DNA of 64,000 nt from Enterobacter bugandensis (GCF_900324475.1 NZ_LT992502.1:2294001-2358000); one strand, 5' to 3'. Shown: positions 1-8,377, numbered from the stretch's first letter. Translations and numbers: made by a program. Notes: generated from the sequence alone by a model not told the origin.

Positions 1-636
1 TTTGCCTTCCGCTCGAAGATCAAAGGGGTTTACTTCTCGATTATGACCCAGGCGCTGACCTACGCGGGCATGCTGCTGTTCTTTCGTAACGAAACCGGCT
101 TTGGCGGCAATAACGGCTTCACCGGTTTTACCACGCTGCTTGGGTTTTCGGTGACGGAAACGACCACCCGCATCGCGCTGTTCCTGGCGACGGTGCTGTT
201 GCTGCTTCTGGCGTTGGGCACCGGATTTGCGCTGGCGAAGAGCAAGTTTGGCCGCATCCTGACCGCCGTGCGCGACGCGGAAAACCGCCTGACGTTCTGC
301 GGGTACGATCCGCGCGGGTTCAAGCTGCTGGTGTGGACGCTCTCCGCCGTGCTGTGCGGCCTGGCGGGGGCGCTGTACGTTCCGCAGGTGGGCATCATTA
401 ACCCCGGTGAAATGTCGCCGACCAACTCGATAGAAGCCGCCATCTGGGTGGCGCTGGGCGGGCGCGGCACCCTGGTGGGGCCGGTGATTGGCGCGGCGCT
501 GGTGAACGGGGCGAAAAGCTTCTTTACCGTTGCCATGCCGGAGTACTGGCAGCTGTTTCTGGGGCTGATTTTTATCGCCGTCACGCTGTTCCTGCCGCGC
601 GGCGTCTACGGTCTGTTGCGTAAGGGAGAGAAATAA
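1..636 (+). CDS. urtC: Urea ABC transporter permease UrtC (3' part)
   Basis: The reading frame is open from the first base, so the gene starts outside the window; only about the last 211 residues are present. They form a hydrophobic LivM-type inner-membrane permease with several membrane segments and the family stretch GRILTAVRDAENR (the cytoplasmic EAA-like loop that contacts the ATPase), ending in LLRKGEK. UrtC is one of two membrane subunits of the high-affinity urea importer UrtABCDE. The stop codon overlaps the urtD start by one base (taATG), and urtE follows 6 bases after urtD, so the three are cotranscribed. The assignment rests on protein resemblance plus the two downstream ATPases of Urt type; a branched-chain amino acid (LivM) permease is the main alternative and is made less likely by those neighbours. 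Confidence 0.9.
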   Translation, partial: FAFRSKIKGVYFSIMTQALTYAGMLLFFRNETGFGGNNGFTGFTTLLGFSVTETTTRIALFLATVLLLLLALGTGFALAKSKFGRILTAVRDAENRLTFCGYDPRGFKLLVWTLSAVLCGLAGALYVPQVGIINPGEMSPTNSIEAAIWVALGGRGTLVGPVIGAALVNGAKSFFTVAMPEYWQLFLGLIFIAVTLFLPRGVYGLLRKGEK

Positions 637-1433
637 TGCAGCCAACGGAAGAGTTATTTACCCGCCAGTTGCCCGGCGATCGCTACCGGGACCAGACTGA
701 CCCGGTGCTTCAGCTTGAGGCCATTAACGTCAGTTTCGACGGCTTCCAGGCGCTGACCGATCTCACCCTGAATATCGGCGTGGGCGAGTTGCGCTGCGTG
801 ATTGGCCCCAACGGGGCGGGTAAAACCACGCTGATGGACGTGATTACCGGCAAAACCCGGCCCAAAAGCGGGAGAGCGATTTACGACCAGTCTATCGACC
901 TGACCGGGCTGGAGCCTGCGGCCATTGCCCGTCAGGGGATTGGCCGAAAATTCCAGAAACCCACGGTCTTTGAAGCGCTGACGGTGTGGGAAAACCTTGA
1001 GATCGCCATGAAAACCGATAAATCCGTCTGGGCGAGCCTGTGGGCAAAACTCAACGGCGAGCAGCGGGACCGCATTGACGAGATGCTGGTTCTTCTGCGT
1101 CTTGGTAGCGAGCGGGACCGTCGCGCCGGGCTGCTTTCGCACGGGCAGAAACAGTTCCTGGAGATCGGCATGCTGTTGGTGCAGGACCCGCACCTGCTGC
1201 TGCTGGATGAACCCGCCGCCGGGATGACCGATGCGGAAACGGAATACACCGCCGAGCTGTTCAAAACCCTGGCGGGCAAGCATTCGCTGATGGTGGTGGA
1301 GCACGACATGGGCTTTGTTGAAACGATTGCCGACCACGTCACGGTGCTGCATCAGGGGCGCGTGCTGGCGGAAGGCTCGCTTCGCGAGGTGCAGGCCAAC
1401 GAGCAGGTGATTGAGGTCTATCTGGGCCGCTAA
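636..1433 (+). CDS. urtD: Urea ABC transporter ATP-binding protein UrtD
   Basis: A 265-residue LivG-type ATPase. It shows a Walker A loop GPNGAGKTT (residues 57-65), the signature LSHGQKQ, Walker B LLLLDEPAAGM and the switch histidine in VVEHDM. The first 25 or so residues precede the core nucleotide-binding fold, as is common in UrtD. It pairs with UrtE on the cytoplasmic side of the UrtB-UrtC channel to power urea uptake, a nitrogen-scavenging function typically under nitrogen control; the promoter lies outside the window. The start ATG at 636 overlaps the urtC stop, a typical coupled start. The LivG/UrtD distinction rests on the urtCDE arrangement and the N-terminal extension. Confidence 0.93.
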   Translation: MQPTEELFTRQLPGDRYRDQTDPVLQLEAINVSFDGFQALTDLTLNIGVGELRCVIGPNGAGKTTLMDVITGKTRPKSGRAIYDQSIDLTGLEPAAIARQGIGRKFQKPTVFEALTVWENLEIAMKTDKSVWASLWAKLNGEQRDRIDEMLVLLRLGSERDRRAGLLSHGQKQFLEIGMLLVQDPHLLLLDEPAAGMTDAETEYTAELFKTLAGKHSLMVVEHDMGFVETIADHVTVLHQGRVLAEGSLREVQANEQVIEVYLGR

Positions 1434-1439
1434 GGAGCG

Positions 1440-2141
1440 ATGATGTTACAGGTTAACGAACTGAATCAGTACTACGGCGGCAGCCATATCCTGCGCGGCG
1501 TGAGCTTTGAAGCCGCTGCCGGCGAAGTCACCTGTCTGCTGGGGCGCAACGGCGTCGGGAAAACCACGCTGCTGAAGTGCCTGATGGGGTTGATCCCGGC
1601 GAAAACCGGGGAGGTCATTTGGCAGGGTAAAACGATCACCCACAGCAGGCCGCACCAGCGGGTGCAGTCCGGCGTGGCGTATGTCCCGCAGGGTCGCGAG
1701 ATTTTCCCGCGCCTGACCGTGGAAGAGAACCTTCTGCTCGGGCTGTCGCGTTTTTCCGCCCGCGAGGCGAAGCAGGTTCCTGACGAGATCTGGCAGCTGT
1801 TTCCGGTTCTCAAAGAGATGAAGCACCGCCGCGGGGGCGATCTCTCCGGCGGGCAGCAGCAGCAGCTGGCGATTGGTCGCGCGCTGGCGAGCCGTCCGCA
1901 GCTGTTGATTCTGGACGAACCGACGGAAGGCATACAGCCTTCCGTCATCAAAGAGATTGGCCAGGTGATCCGCACCCTGGCAAACAGAGGCGACATGGCA
2001 ATCCTGCTCGTCGAGCAGTTTTACGACTTTGCCGCCGAGCTGGCCGACAGCTATCTCCTGATGTCCCGCGGCACTATCATTCAGCGCGGGAGGGGCGAAA
2101 ATATGGAGCAGGAGGGCGTTCGCGGGCTGGTTGCGATCTGA
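1440..2141 (+). CDS. urtE: Urea ABC transporter ATP-binding subunit UrtE
   Basis: A 233-residue LivF-type ATPase that completes the urea importer. Visible motifs are Walker A GRNGVGKTT (residues 35-43), the signature LSGGQQQQLAIGRAL and Walker B LILDEPTEG followed by IQPSVI, the typical UrtE D-loop region. Two ATGs stand in a row (1440 and 1443) after a GGAG-like ribosome site (aaggagcg), so the exact first residue may be M1 or M2. The gene is last in the visible operon. Its stop codon (2139-2141) runs into the Zur-type palindrome that controls zinT, so the end of the nitrogen operon and the zinc-regulated promoter share bases. No strong terminator is visible between urtE and zinT. Confidence 0.93.
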   Translation: MMLQVNELNQYYGGSHILRGVSFEAAAGEVTCLLGRNGVGKTTLLKCLMGLIPAKTGEVIWQGKTITHSRPHQRVQSGVAYVPQGREIFPRLTVEENLLLGLSRFSAREAKQVPDEIWQLFPVLKEMKHRRGGDLSGGQQQQLAIGRALASRPQLLILDEPTEGIQPSVIKEIGQVIRTLANRGDMAILLVEQFYDFAAELADSYLLMSRGTIIQRGRGENMEQEGVRGLVAI

Positions 2142-2163
2142 AATGTTATAATATAACATCCTC
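2140..2163 (+). promoter_or_regulatory. Zur-type operator upstream of zinT
   Basis: The sequence GAAATGTTATAATATAACAT at 2140-2159 (followed by CCTC) is a near-perfect copy of the enterobacterial Zur box, with symmetric arms ATGTTATA / TATAACAT. It starts inside the urtE stop codon and lies about 30 bases before the zinT start. Zur with zinc represses such sites, so zinT should be induced under zinc starvation. The match is seen directly; the regulation is inferred from the known zinT promoter. Confidence 0.85.
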
Positions 2164-2193
2164 ATTCTTATAAAACGGAATGAGGGCGTTACT

Positions 2194-2835
2194 TTGGCTG
2201 CACATATTGGAAAATTTGCCATGACTCTGGGGGCGCTGCTGGTCAGTGGCCAGCTGTTTGCTCACTCGCACGGCCATCAGATGACCGAAGCGGAACAGAA
2301 AGCGGCGAACGGCGTGTTTGAGGATAAAGACGTGAAGGACAGAACGCTGTCCGACTGGGATGGCACCTGGCAGTCGGTGTATCCGTTCCTGCTGGACGGT
2401 TCGCTGGATCCGGTCTTCAAACAGAAAGCGCAGAAGGATAAAAGCAAAACCTTTGACGAGGTGAAAGCGTACTACCGCAAGGGATATGCCACGGACGTGG
2501 ATGCCATCGGTATTGAAAATAACGTAATGGAATTCCACAGAGGCAAGGCGGTCAGCAGCTGTCAGTATGACTACAGTGGCTACAAAATTCTGACCTACGC
2601 ATCGGGCAAAAAAGGCGTTCGCTATCTGTTTGAGTGTAAGGATGCCGACAGCAAGGCGCCGAAGTTCGTGCAGTTCAGCGACCACATCATCGGGCCGAAA
2701 GCCTCATCGCACTTCCATATTTTTATGGGCAATACCTCCCACGAGGCGCTGCTGAAAGAGATGGACAACTGGCCAACCTATTATCCAAACGAGATGTACA
2801 AAGAGCAGGTGGTGGAGGAGATGCTGCACCACTGA
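2194..2835 (+). CDS. zinT: Periplasmic zinc-binding protein ZinT
   Basis: A 213-residue ZinT (YodA) homologue with an N-terminal signal peptide (hydrophobic run to GQLFA, cleavage near residue 23), a histidine-rich HSHGH segment right after it and the lipocalin-like domain containing [21 protein letters not shown] and the metal-binding HFHIFMG. In E. coli ZinT binds Zn(II) (also Cd) in the periplasm and delivers zinc to ZnuA when zinc is scarce. The start is a TTG at 2194, chosen because GGAATGAGGG lies 8-17 bases before it and no in-frame ATG gives the signal peptide. The Zur palindrome upstream fits zinc control. Zinc-importer genes are not adjacent. Confidence 0.95.
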   Translation: MAAHIGKFAMTLGALLVSGQLFAHSHGHQMTEAEQKAANGVFEDKDVKDRTLSDWDGTWQSVYPFLLDGSLDPVFKQKAQKDKSKTFDEVKAYYRKGYATDVDAIGIENNVMEFHRGKAVSSCQYDYSGYKILTYASGKKGVRYLFECKDADSKAPKFVQFSDHIIGPKASSHFHIFMGNTSHEALLKEMDNWPTYYPNEMYKEQVVEEMLHH

Positions 2836-2844
2836 TGCGTTATT

Positions 2845-2872
2845 GCCGGGGGGCGGCTTCGCCTTACCCGGC
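2845..2872. repeat. REP-type palindrome between zinT and ydeE
   Basis: An imperfect palindrome of the enterobacterial REP/PU kind (GCCGGG...CGGCTTCGCC...CCCGGC) fills the 46-base gap between the convergent zinT and ydeE genes. Related copies occur at 7224, 8354 and 54469. No U-tract follows it, so it is called a REP rather than a terminator. Confidence 0.75.
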
Positions 2873-2881
2873 CACTATTTT

Positions 2882-4075
2882 TTACGCCGCTTTGGGGGAT
2901 TCGTTCCACGCCTTCACGCTCATTCCCCGCAAAATCATCAGCCAGGCAACGACGATGGCAACCATCATGATTGCAAACAGCGACCAGTGCGGCAGGTTGG
3001 TCAGGATAATGCCGGTGATCATCGGGTTTGCCGCCGCGCCGAGCCAGCCCAGCGCCTGCGCGGAAAAATAGCTCGCCTTCATCCCCGGCGGGGCGATGTT
3101 GTCGATCAGCATGTATTCACCCGGTGCGTAGATAATCTCACCCAGCGTAAAGATGGCGGCGGCGATGCCCCAGTAAATCAGGTTCTCCCCGGAGAGCATA
3201 AAGCCTCCCAGACCCAGGATAAAAAACAGCGTTGCGGCGGTCATTAAAGGCCGAATATTGCTGGCGGAGATCTTCCGCCCCAGCGCGTACTGCAGCGTCA
3301 CCACCACGGCGGCGTTAACGGGCAGCACCACGGCGACCACCTTCTGGGCAAAATCGCTGTCGGCATTGGCGGCCAGTACGTATTGCGAAATGCAGCTGGC
3401 GAACGATCCGCCCACGTAAGACGCGAGCAGGCCGGAGAGGGTGAACCAGAACAGGGCGCGATCTTTCAGCAGCACCGACGGCTGCCAGGGCATCTTCTCC
3501 TCGGCGGTATCCAGCGCGACGCTTTTTTGCACGAAGAAATGTATAAACCCGAGCGGCAGCGCTGCGCAGAAGGCCGCCAGCCAGAACGGCAGCTGCAGGC
3601 TGTACATCACCAGCAGGGTGCCAATCGGCGGCCCTATCGTCCAGCCAATGTTCAGGAAGCTGTAGTTGAGCGAGAAGACGCGCGCTTTCTGGCTGGAGGT
3701 CAGCACGTCCGAGAACCAGGCTTTCAGCACCGTCGAAAAGACGGAATAGGCGCAGTTGATCAGGGAAAAGAACAGCACTACCAGGGTGACGTTATCCACC
3801 AGCGGAATCGCGACAAAACCGGCGATAAAAGCCACGATCGCGATCAGCATATAGCGTTTTTTATCAAACTTATCGGCCAGAATGCCAAATCCCAGGCTGA
3901 ACACCACGCCAACGGTCAGCGCAATCGTCAGGGCATAACCAATATTCTCGACGCTCATATTAAACACGCGCGTGAGATAAATGGTCATGAACGGCAGCGT
4001 TGCCCCCCGACCGATGGTTAATAACAATGACGATGCCAGCAGCGCTGCGGTTGAGCGCCTGAGAGATGGTTTCAT
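2882..4075 (-). CDS. ydeE: MFS efflux transporter YdeE
   Basis: A 397-residue major facilitator superfamily protein with 12 predicted membrane segments and the loop 2-3 motif GILADKFDKKR (about residues 64-74). It is very similar to E. coli YdeE, including LLASSLLLTIGRGATLPFMTIY near the N-terminus. E. coli YdeE has been linked to export of dipeptides and some drugs; substrate here is not provable. It is transcribed divergently from eamA across a 194-base intergenic region, the same arrangement as in E. coli next to the mar locus. The ATG at 4075 gives the usual family length. Confidence 0.93.
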   Translation of the reverse strand: MKPSLRRSTAALLASSLLLTIGRGATLPFMTIYLTRVFNMSVENIGYALTIALTVGVVFSLGFGILADKFDKKRYMLIAIVAFIAGFVAIPLVDNVTLVVLFFSLINCAYSVFSTVLKAWFSDVLTSSQKARVFSLNYSFLNIGWTIGPPIGTLLVMYSLQLPFWLAAFCAALPLGFIHFFVQKSVALDTAEEKMPWQPSVLLKDRALFWFTLSGLLASYVGGSFASCISQYVLAANADSDFAQKVVAVVLPVNAAVVVTLQYALGRKISASNIRPLMTAATLFFILGLGGFMLSGENLIYWGIAAAIFTLGEIIYAPGEYMLIDNIAPPGMKASYFSAQALGWLGAAANPMITGIILTNLPHWSLFAIMMVAIVVAWLMILRGMSVKAWNESPKAA

Positions 4076-4112
4076 ATTCCTTCCCGACGGTTGCTTATGC
4101 TTTTTTTAGACG

Positions 4113-4243
4113 AGTGTTAACAGGATTACCATGACATAAGGGGCTTGTATAGCACCCGATTTATCCCTAAGTGCTTCAGCTGCCTGCCAGAAATAATGAT
4201 CTTCTCGCGGCACACTTTTTTCTGTTACCTTGAAGTGTTAACA
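4113..4243. promoter_or_regulatory. Divergent ydeE/eamA promoter region with repeated AGTGTTAACA
   Basis: The 194 bases between ydeE and eamA contain an exact 10-base direct repeat, AGTGTTAACA, at 4113-4122 (near ydeE) and 4234-4243 (near eamA). The inner GTTAAC is itself palindromic. Two identical copies, one beside each divergent start, look like operator sites, but no known regulator is assigned. An AT-rich stretch just before eamA (from about 4244) could hold its -10 element. Confidence 0.35.
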
Positions 4244-4269
4244 AATTATTAATAATTCAGGGGCAGGGT

Positions 4270-5169
4270 ATGACGCGTAAAGACGGACTGCTGGCGTTGC
4301 TGGTGGTCGTGGTATGGGGGCTCAATTTTGTGGTCATCAAGCTGGGATTGCACAACATGCCCCCGCTGATGCTGGCCGGTTTGCGTTTTATGCTGGTGGC
4401 GTTCCCGGCGCTCTTTTTCGTCGCCCGTCCGAAAATCCCGTTAAAACTGCTGCTGGGCTACGGTCTGACCATCAGCTTTGGCCAGTTCGCGTTTCTCTTC
4501 TGCGCCATCAAGTTCGGCATGCCGGCCGGTCTGGCCTCGCTGGTTTTACAGGCGCAGGCGTTCTTTACCATTATTCTCGGCGCATTTGTGTTTGGCGAAC
4601 GCCTGCAGGGCAAGCAGCTGGCGGGGATAACGCTGGCGGTATTTGGCGTGCTGGTGCTGATTGAAGCCAGCCTGAACGGTCAGGATGTGGCGCTGCTCGG
4701 GTTTATGCTCACGCTGGCGGCGGGGCTGAGCTGGGCGTGCGGCAATATTTTCAACAAGCTGATTATGCAGCACGAGGCGAGGCCTCAGGTGATGTCCCTG
4801 GTGGTCTGGAGCGCATTGATTCCGATAATCCCGTTTCTGGTGGCGTCGTTTATTCTGGATGGCCCGGAGGTGATGCTGAACAGCCTGGTCGAGATCGATC
4901 TGACCACGATCCTTTCTCTCATCTATCTGGCGTTTGTCGCCACCATCGTGGGCTACGGGATCTGGGGTTCGCTGCTGGGGCGCTATGAGACCTGGCGCGT
5001 CGCGCCGCTGTCTTTGCTGGTTCCGGTAGTGGGGCTTGCCAGTGCGGCGATACTGCTGGATGAAACGCTGAGCGCGCTGCAGCTGCTCGGTGCCGTGCTG
5101 ATCATGGCCGGGCTGTACATCAACGTGTTTGGCCTGCGGGTTCGCCGGGCGGCGCGGGTAAGGGGATAG
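4270..5169 (+). CDS. eamA: O-acetylserine/cysteine exporter EamA (DMT family)
   Basis: A 299-residue drug/metabolite transporter with ten hydrophobic segments arranged as two EamA repeats (about residues 5-135 and 145-290). It aligns with E. coli EamA (YdeD) throughout, from MTRKDGLLALLVVVVWGLNFVVIK onward (written here as the first two dozen residues), and the E. coli protein exports O-acetylserine and cysteine across the inner membrane. It lies between ydeE and marB exactly as in E. coli. Its start ATG follows caggggcaggg. A GC-rich hairpin lies just after its stop, but the T-tract of that hairpin faces the mar operon. Confidence 0.92.
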   Translation: MTRKDGLLALLVVVVWGLNFVVIKLGLHNMPPLMLAGLRFMLVAFPALFFVARPKIPLKLLLGYGLTISFGQFAFLFCAIKFGMPAGLASLVLQAQAFFTIILGAFVFGERLQGKQLAGITLAVFGVLVLIEASLNGQDVALLGFMLTLAAGLSWACGNIFNKLIMQHEARPQVMSLVVWSALIPIIPFLVASFILDGPEVMLNSLVEIDLTTILSLIYLAFVATIVGYGIWGSLLGRYETWRVAPLSLLVPVVGLASAAILLDETLSALQLLGAVLIMAGLYINVFGLRVRRAARVRG

Positions 5170-5174
5170 GGCAT

Positions 5175-5203
5175 AAAAAAGCCCCGCGGCTGCGGGGCAA
5201 AAA
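5175..5203 (-). terminator. Rho-independent terminator of marRAB
   Basis: A GCCCCGC / GCGGGGC stem (5181-5187 with 5192-5198, loop GGCT) is followed on the minus strand by six T residues, as expected for termination after marB. On the plus strand there is no T-run, so it serves eamA poorly. Confidence 0.8.
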
Positions 5204-5207
5204 CGAA

Positions 5208-5426
5208 TCAGAGGCCGTGCTGATTATAATAAGGCACGCCTAATTCGTCGGATTTGTCGCTACCAGCACCCATGTGGTTGAAATCATAAGGCGACTGGTC
5301 ATGTGCTGACGGCAAAATCATCGTGTCATGATTATTTTGCTGCGTTGCACCTGGGGTTTGCTCCGCGAAGGTCTGGCTGGAAAACAGCACCAGCAAGGCG
5401 AGGGCGGCGGAGGCGGTAACTTTCAT
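5208..5426 (-). CDS. marB: Multiple antibiotic resistance protein MarB
   Basis: A 72-residue small protein with an N-terminal signal peptide (VTASAALALLVLFSSQTFA, cleavage near residue 21) and a short polar mature part that contains DQSPYDFNHMGAGSDKSDELG, the conserved MarB core. It is the last gene of marRAB, 33 bases after marA. E. coli MarB is periplasmic and mildly lowers marA expression by an unresolved route. The secreted nature is visible in the sequence; function is taken from E. coli. Confidence 0.92.
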   Translation of the reverse strand: MKVTASAALALLVLFSSQTFAEQTPGATQQNNHDTMILPSAHDQSPYDFNHMGAGSDKSDELGVPYYNQHGL

Positions 5427-5459
5427 TTTTTCCTCGGTTACGTCTTTTACAGGCGATGA

Positions 5460-5840
5460 TTAACTACAGTGTTTTAACGGATACAGGTAACGGGATTCAC
5501 CCGGCACGCTGGTAATTCGGTACTTATGAGGCGGCACGTCAAAATAGTTCTTGAACGTACGCGTGAGGGTTTGCTGTGATTCAAATCCGTAACGCTCCGC
5601 CAGATAAAGGATCGGTTCATTGCTTTCTTTCAGTTTCTGGGCAATTTCCGTCAGCTTGCGGCTGCGAATATATTGACCTAATGAATGACCGGTCTCTTTT
5701 TTGAACATCCGTTGCAGGTGCCATTTGGAGTAACCTGAACGCTCAGACACTTTTTCAAGGGAGAGCGGCGATTCCAGGTTATCTTCGATCCAGTCCAAAA
5801 TGCTATGAATAGTGATAGCGTCAGTATTGCGTCTGGACAT
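5460..5840 (-). CDS. marA: Transcriptional activator MarA
   Basis: A 126-residue AraC/XylS-type activator with two helix-turn-helix motifs and almost no extra sequence, nearly identical to E. coli MarA through residue 110 ([20 protein letters not shown] and [15 protein letters not shown]). MarA binds marboxes and activates the stress regulon (acrAB-tolC, micF, inaA and others). The start at 5840 is preferred to an ATG two codons upstream because AGAGG then lies 7 bases away and the E. coli N-terminus MSRRNTDA matches. It is cotranscribed between marR and marB. The C-terminal dozen residues differ from E. coli, as usual between genera. Confidence 0.97.
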   Translation of the reverse strand: MSRRNTDAITIHSILDWIEDNLESPLSLEKVSERSGYSKWHLQRMFKKETGHSLGQYIRSRKLTEIAQKLKESNEPILYLAERYGFESQQTLTRTFKNYFDVPPHKYRITSVPGESRYLYPLKHCS

Positions 5841-5860
5841 CGTCATACCTCTTTTTCTGT

Positions 5861-6295
5861 TTACGGCAGTATTTTCTTCAGCAAAAGCTCAAGGGTAGCC
5901 ACTTCATCTGCCGTTAAGTTTTTTGTTAGTTCCTGATGCAGTGTTTGTCCTACTAATTGATGACATTGCTCGCACATAGCCGCACCATCGCTGGTGAGCC
6001 TGACCAGTACGCCGCGTTTGTCATTCGGGTTAGGGCTTCGTTCTACCCATCCTTTGCAGACGAGACGATCGAGCATGCGGGTTAACGCACCCAGATCGAC
6101 AGAGAGCACCTTTTTCAGCTCAACCGGCGTGATACACACTTCGCAGCGAATGGAACACAGCACTTTGAACTGTGTTGCGGTGATATCCAGCGGTGACAGG
6201 TAGTCATTGAGCAGGCGATCTTTTTTCTGGTTAACCATATGAATAAGACGACCCAGCGGAACAACGTCGTTAAAGATATCACTGGTGCTTTTCAC
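5861..6295 (-). CDS. marR: Multiple antibiotic resistance repressor MarR
   Basis: A 144-residue winged-helix repressor, the exact E. coli length. The start is a GTG at 6295 (giving VKSTSDIF...), although the frame stays open 10 codons further upstream; GTG is also the E. coli marR start. The DNA-recognition helix region ([31 protein letters not shown]) and the cysteine involved in copper sensing in E. coli (the C of AMCEQCH region) are present. MarR represses its own operon at marO and is released by salicylate and other phenolics. Residues differing from E. coli are conservative, so the protein looks functional. Confidence 0.96.
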   Translation of the reverse strand: MKSTSDIFNDVVPLGRLIHMVNQKKDRLLNDYLSPLDITATQFKVLCSIRCEVCITPVELKKVLSVDLGALTRMLDRLVCKGWVERSPNPNDKRGVLVRLTSDGAAMCEQCHQLVGQTLHQELTKNLTADEVATLELLLKKILP

Positions 6296-6394
6296 AATGG
6301 TTGCCCTGGCAAGTAGTTTAATCACGGCAGATATTATTGCTCAGGCAAGTATAAGTCAACTGAATGAATCAGCCGATGCCACGAATTGCTAAAA
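6296..6394 (-). promoter_or_regulatory. marO: marRAB promoter, MarR sites and marbox
   Basis: Read on the minus strand, this region keeps all E. coli elements. A marbox (TTTTAGCAATTCGTGGCATC, 6375-6394) lies upstream of a promoter with -35 TTGACT (6354-6359), a 17-base spacer and -10 TAATAT (6331-6336). MarR site I (TACTTGCCTGAGCAAT) overlaps the promoter, and site II (CTACTTGCCAGGGCAAC) sits at 6300-6316 next to the marR GTG. MarA activates and MarR represses here. The rest of the divergent gap (6395-6551) holds marC leader sequence with a TATAAT at 6510-6515. Confidence 0.92.
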
Positions 6395-6551
6395 CGTTTC
6401 ATGAACGTTTTTTGCAACCTTTCAAATCAGGAAGATAACAAACGGGTATCGTTCCCAAAGGAAAACTATCGTTACGTTGCGCCGATGGCTGAACGTCACA
6501 CTTTCACCCTATAATTGCGATGTTAAATGTGGATAAGGACAACGACGCACT

Positions 6552-7217
6552 ATGTTGGATTTGATTAAAGCAATTGGTCTCGGGCTGGTGGTACTGCTGC
6601 CGTTAGCTAACCCGTTAACGACGGTGGCGCTGTTCCTGGGGCTGGCAGGGAATATGAACAGCGCCGAGCGCAACCATCAGTCGATGATGGCTTCGGTGTA
6701 TGTGTTTGCCATTATGATGGTGGCCTACTACGCCGGACAGCTGGTGATGAACACCTTCGGGATTTCAATTCCCGGGCTGCGTATAGCGGGCGGGCTGATT
6801 GTGGCCTTTATCGGCTTCCGCATGCTGTTCCCGGCGCAAAAAGCGCACGAGTCTCCGGAGGCAACCAGCAAATCTGAAGAGCTGGAGTCCGAACCGAGCG
6901 CGAATATTGCTTTTGTACCGCTGGCCATGCCGAGTACGGCCGGGCCGGGTACCATCGCGATGATCATCAGTTCTGCATCGACGGTGCGCGACAGCTCTAC
7001 CTTCCCGGACTGGGTACTGACCGTTGCGCCACCGCTAATTTTTGCACTTATTGGGGTTATCGTGTGGGCGTCTCTGCGCAGTTCCGGTGCGATCATGCGC
7101 TGGGTGGGCAAGGGCGGAATCGAGGCGATTTCCCGTCTGATGGGCTTCTTACTGGTCTGTATGGGCGTGCAGTTTATTATTAACGGCGTGCTGGAGATTA
7201 TTAAGACCTACCACTGA
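6552..7217 (+). CDS. marC: Inner-membrane protein MarC
   Basis: A 221-residue protein of the MarC/UPF0056 family with six predicted membrane segments. It is transcribed away from marRAB as in E. coli. Conserved stretches include [19 protein letters not shown] near the N-terminus and [20 protein letters not shown] after the central cytoplasmic loop (about residues 97-118). The name is historical: deletion in E. coli does not alter antibiotic resistance, and its biochemical role is unknown. Length and start (ATG after aaggacaacgacgcact) match the family. Confidence 0.94.
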   Translation: MLDLIKAIGLGLVVLLPLANPLTTVALFLGLAGNMNSAERNHQSMMASVYVFAIMMVAYYAGQLVMNTFGISIPGLRIAGGLIVAFIGFRMLFPAQKAHESPEATSKSEELESEPSANIAFVPLAMPSTAGPGTIAMIISSASTVRDSSTFPDWVLTVAPPLIFALIGVIVWASLRSSGAIMRWVGKGGIEAISRLMGFLLVCMGVQFIINGVLEIIKTYH

Positions 7218-7223
7218 TGTCAG

Positions 7224-7252
7224 TGCCGGGTGGCGGATTACCCTTACCCGGT
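7224..7252. repeat. REP-type palindrome after marC
   Basis: GCCGGGTGGCGGATTACCCT (continuing into TACCCGGT) is a REP element directly after the marC stop. The 145 bases that follow, up to the next gene, are strongly AT-rich and hold no other recognised feature. Confidence 0.75.
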
Positions 7253-7397
7253 ATGTAAAGTATTTATTAAATGAATACAAATAAATTCCGGAAAAATACT
7301 TTTTTAATTCAAACCGGGTTAAATGAGCATAGCCAGACTTGTCGCTCGTTAGTTCTTAAAGTAATGTACTGCACTCATTTCTTTTCAGGATAGTGTC

Positions 7398-8240
7398 ATG
7401 CGTGCAAAATATTCTTTTATCGTACTCAGTACGTTGCTGTTTTCATTTACTGCCACTGCAGGCTTGTTCGATTCTGCGCCCGAATTTAAATGTGGTCGTG
7501 AGGATGCCGTTGCTGCTATGCAAGCAAAAATCAGAGATGATGCAATGAGTAAATTGCAGGAAACGTATCTGGCAACGCCTTCGCAATTTTATGGAAAACC
7601 ACTTAAATCATACCAGGAAAAAGCAAATCAAATAGCCATTCATCTGGAGAATGTTACAACTAAACCATTTGATAAAAATGATTCAAACCGCAGTTGCTCC
7701 GCTAAGGTCACGCTCGCCATACCTACGGAAATCCTTGGGTTTATTGCAGCCTATCCTCAGAAACTAGAGCGGATAAATCAAGGTGGTGGCAAGGTGCTTA
7801 ATAACAGTGTTCAATGGGATAATTTTGTATATATATTATCCCTGGCGGACAATGAGAAAGACATTTCAGCATCCTATGAATATTCTGACAGAGATTATGT
7901 CTCCCAATCATTGGTCGATATGACTATGCTGGCCATGAATAAATCCGAATTTGAGAAAGCCGATCTCAACAACAAATTAAACGATGCAGTGCTGGCCTAT
8001 TCTGAGAACGATAGTCAACTCAATAATCTCTGGAAATCTCTTCCAGAGTCAGTCAGGGCCTCTATGAAAAAAGAACAGAATCTCTGGATTAACGAGAAAG
8101 CTAAAAAATGCGGGAAGATCAGTGATGCGTCTTCCACTGCCACGCCTGTTGAAACAAGAATTAATATCTATCAGTGCCAGGCTGACATAACCCATGAAAG
8201 ATATGTCTATCTGGGTGGAGAGGAAGAAAGACAGTATTAA
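7398..8240 (+). CDS. Secreted protein with C-terminal LprI-like domain
   Basis: A 280-residue hypothetical protein. It has a clear signal peptide (hydrophobic run to FTATA, cleavage near residue 21; no lipobox) and four mature cysteines suited to periplasmic disulfides. The C-terminal 75 residues resemble the LprI/DUF1311 family: NNLWKSLPESVRASMKKEQN, then W, a cysteine, and a second block with a cysteine and ITHERYVYL. Family members include inhibitors of host lysozyme, but many are uncharacterised. The N-terminal 200 residues are not recognised. The gene and its flanks are clearly more AT-rich than neighbouring genes, which suggests recent acquisition. It stands alone between two REP-like elements. 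Confidence 0.75.
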   Translation: MRAKYSFIVLSTLLFSFTATAGLFDSAPEFKCGREDAVAAMQAKIRDDAMSKLQETYLATPSQFYGKPLKSYQEKANQIAIHLENVTTKPFDKNDSNRSCSAKVTLAIPTEILGFIAAYPQKLERINQGGGKVLNNSVQWDNFVYILSLADNEKDISASYEYSDRDYVSQSLVDMTMLAMNKSEFEKADLNNKLNDAVLAYSENDSQLNNLWKSLPESVRASMKKEQNLWINEKAKKCGKISDASSTATPVETRINIYQCQADITHERYVYLGGEEERQY

Positions 8241-8330
8241 TACTTATACTGTGGGTCAATCCGACCTGCTGATGTTGTCGATACGGTTATGCCACGCAAG
8301 TAATTTCCCCATGCAGTATGGCATCGTACG

Positions 8331-8368
8331 GGCGTCCTGATTTCAGGACGCCATGCGCCACCCGGCAT
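8331..8368. repeat. Perfect hairpin joined to a REP half-element
   Basis: GGCGTCCTG (8331-8339) pairs perfectly with CAGGACGCC (8344-8352). A REP-like half-site, GCGCCACCCGGCATAA, follows directly. The pair lies between the convergent LprI-like gene and sotB. No T-run follows on either strand, so termination is possible but not shown. Confidence 0.55.
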
Positions 8369-8377
8369 AAATAAACC

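Noticed and set aside
654..1352. Minus-strand open frame of 232 codons across urtD
   Set aside because: Composition is that of a reverse-complement shadow; urtD has complete ATPase motifs on the plus strand.
5861..6325. Longer marR starting at the ATG 6325
   Set aside because: It would place the N-terminus inside MarR site II and the promoter transcript start; the GTG at 6295 gives the exact E. coli length.
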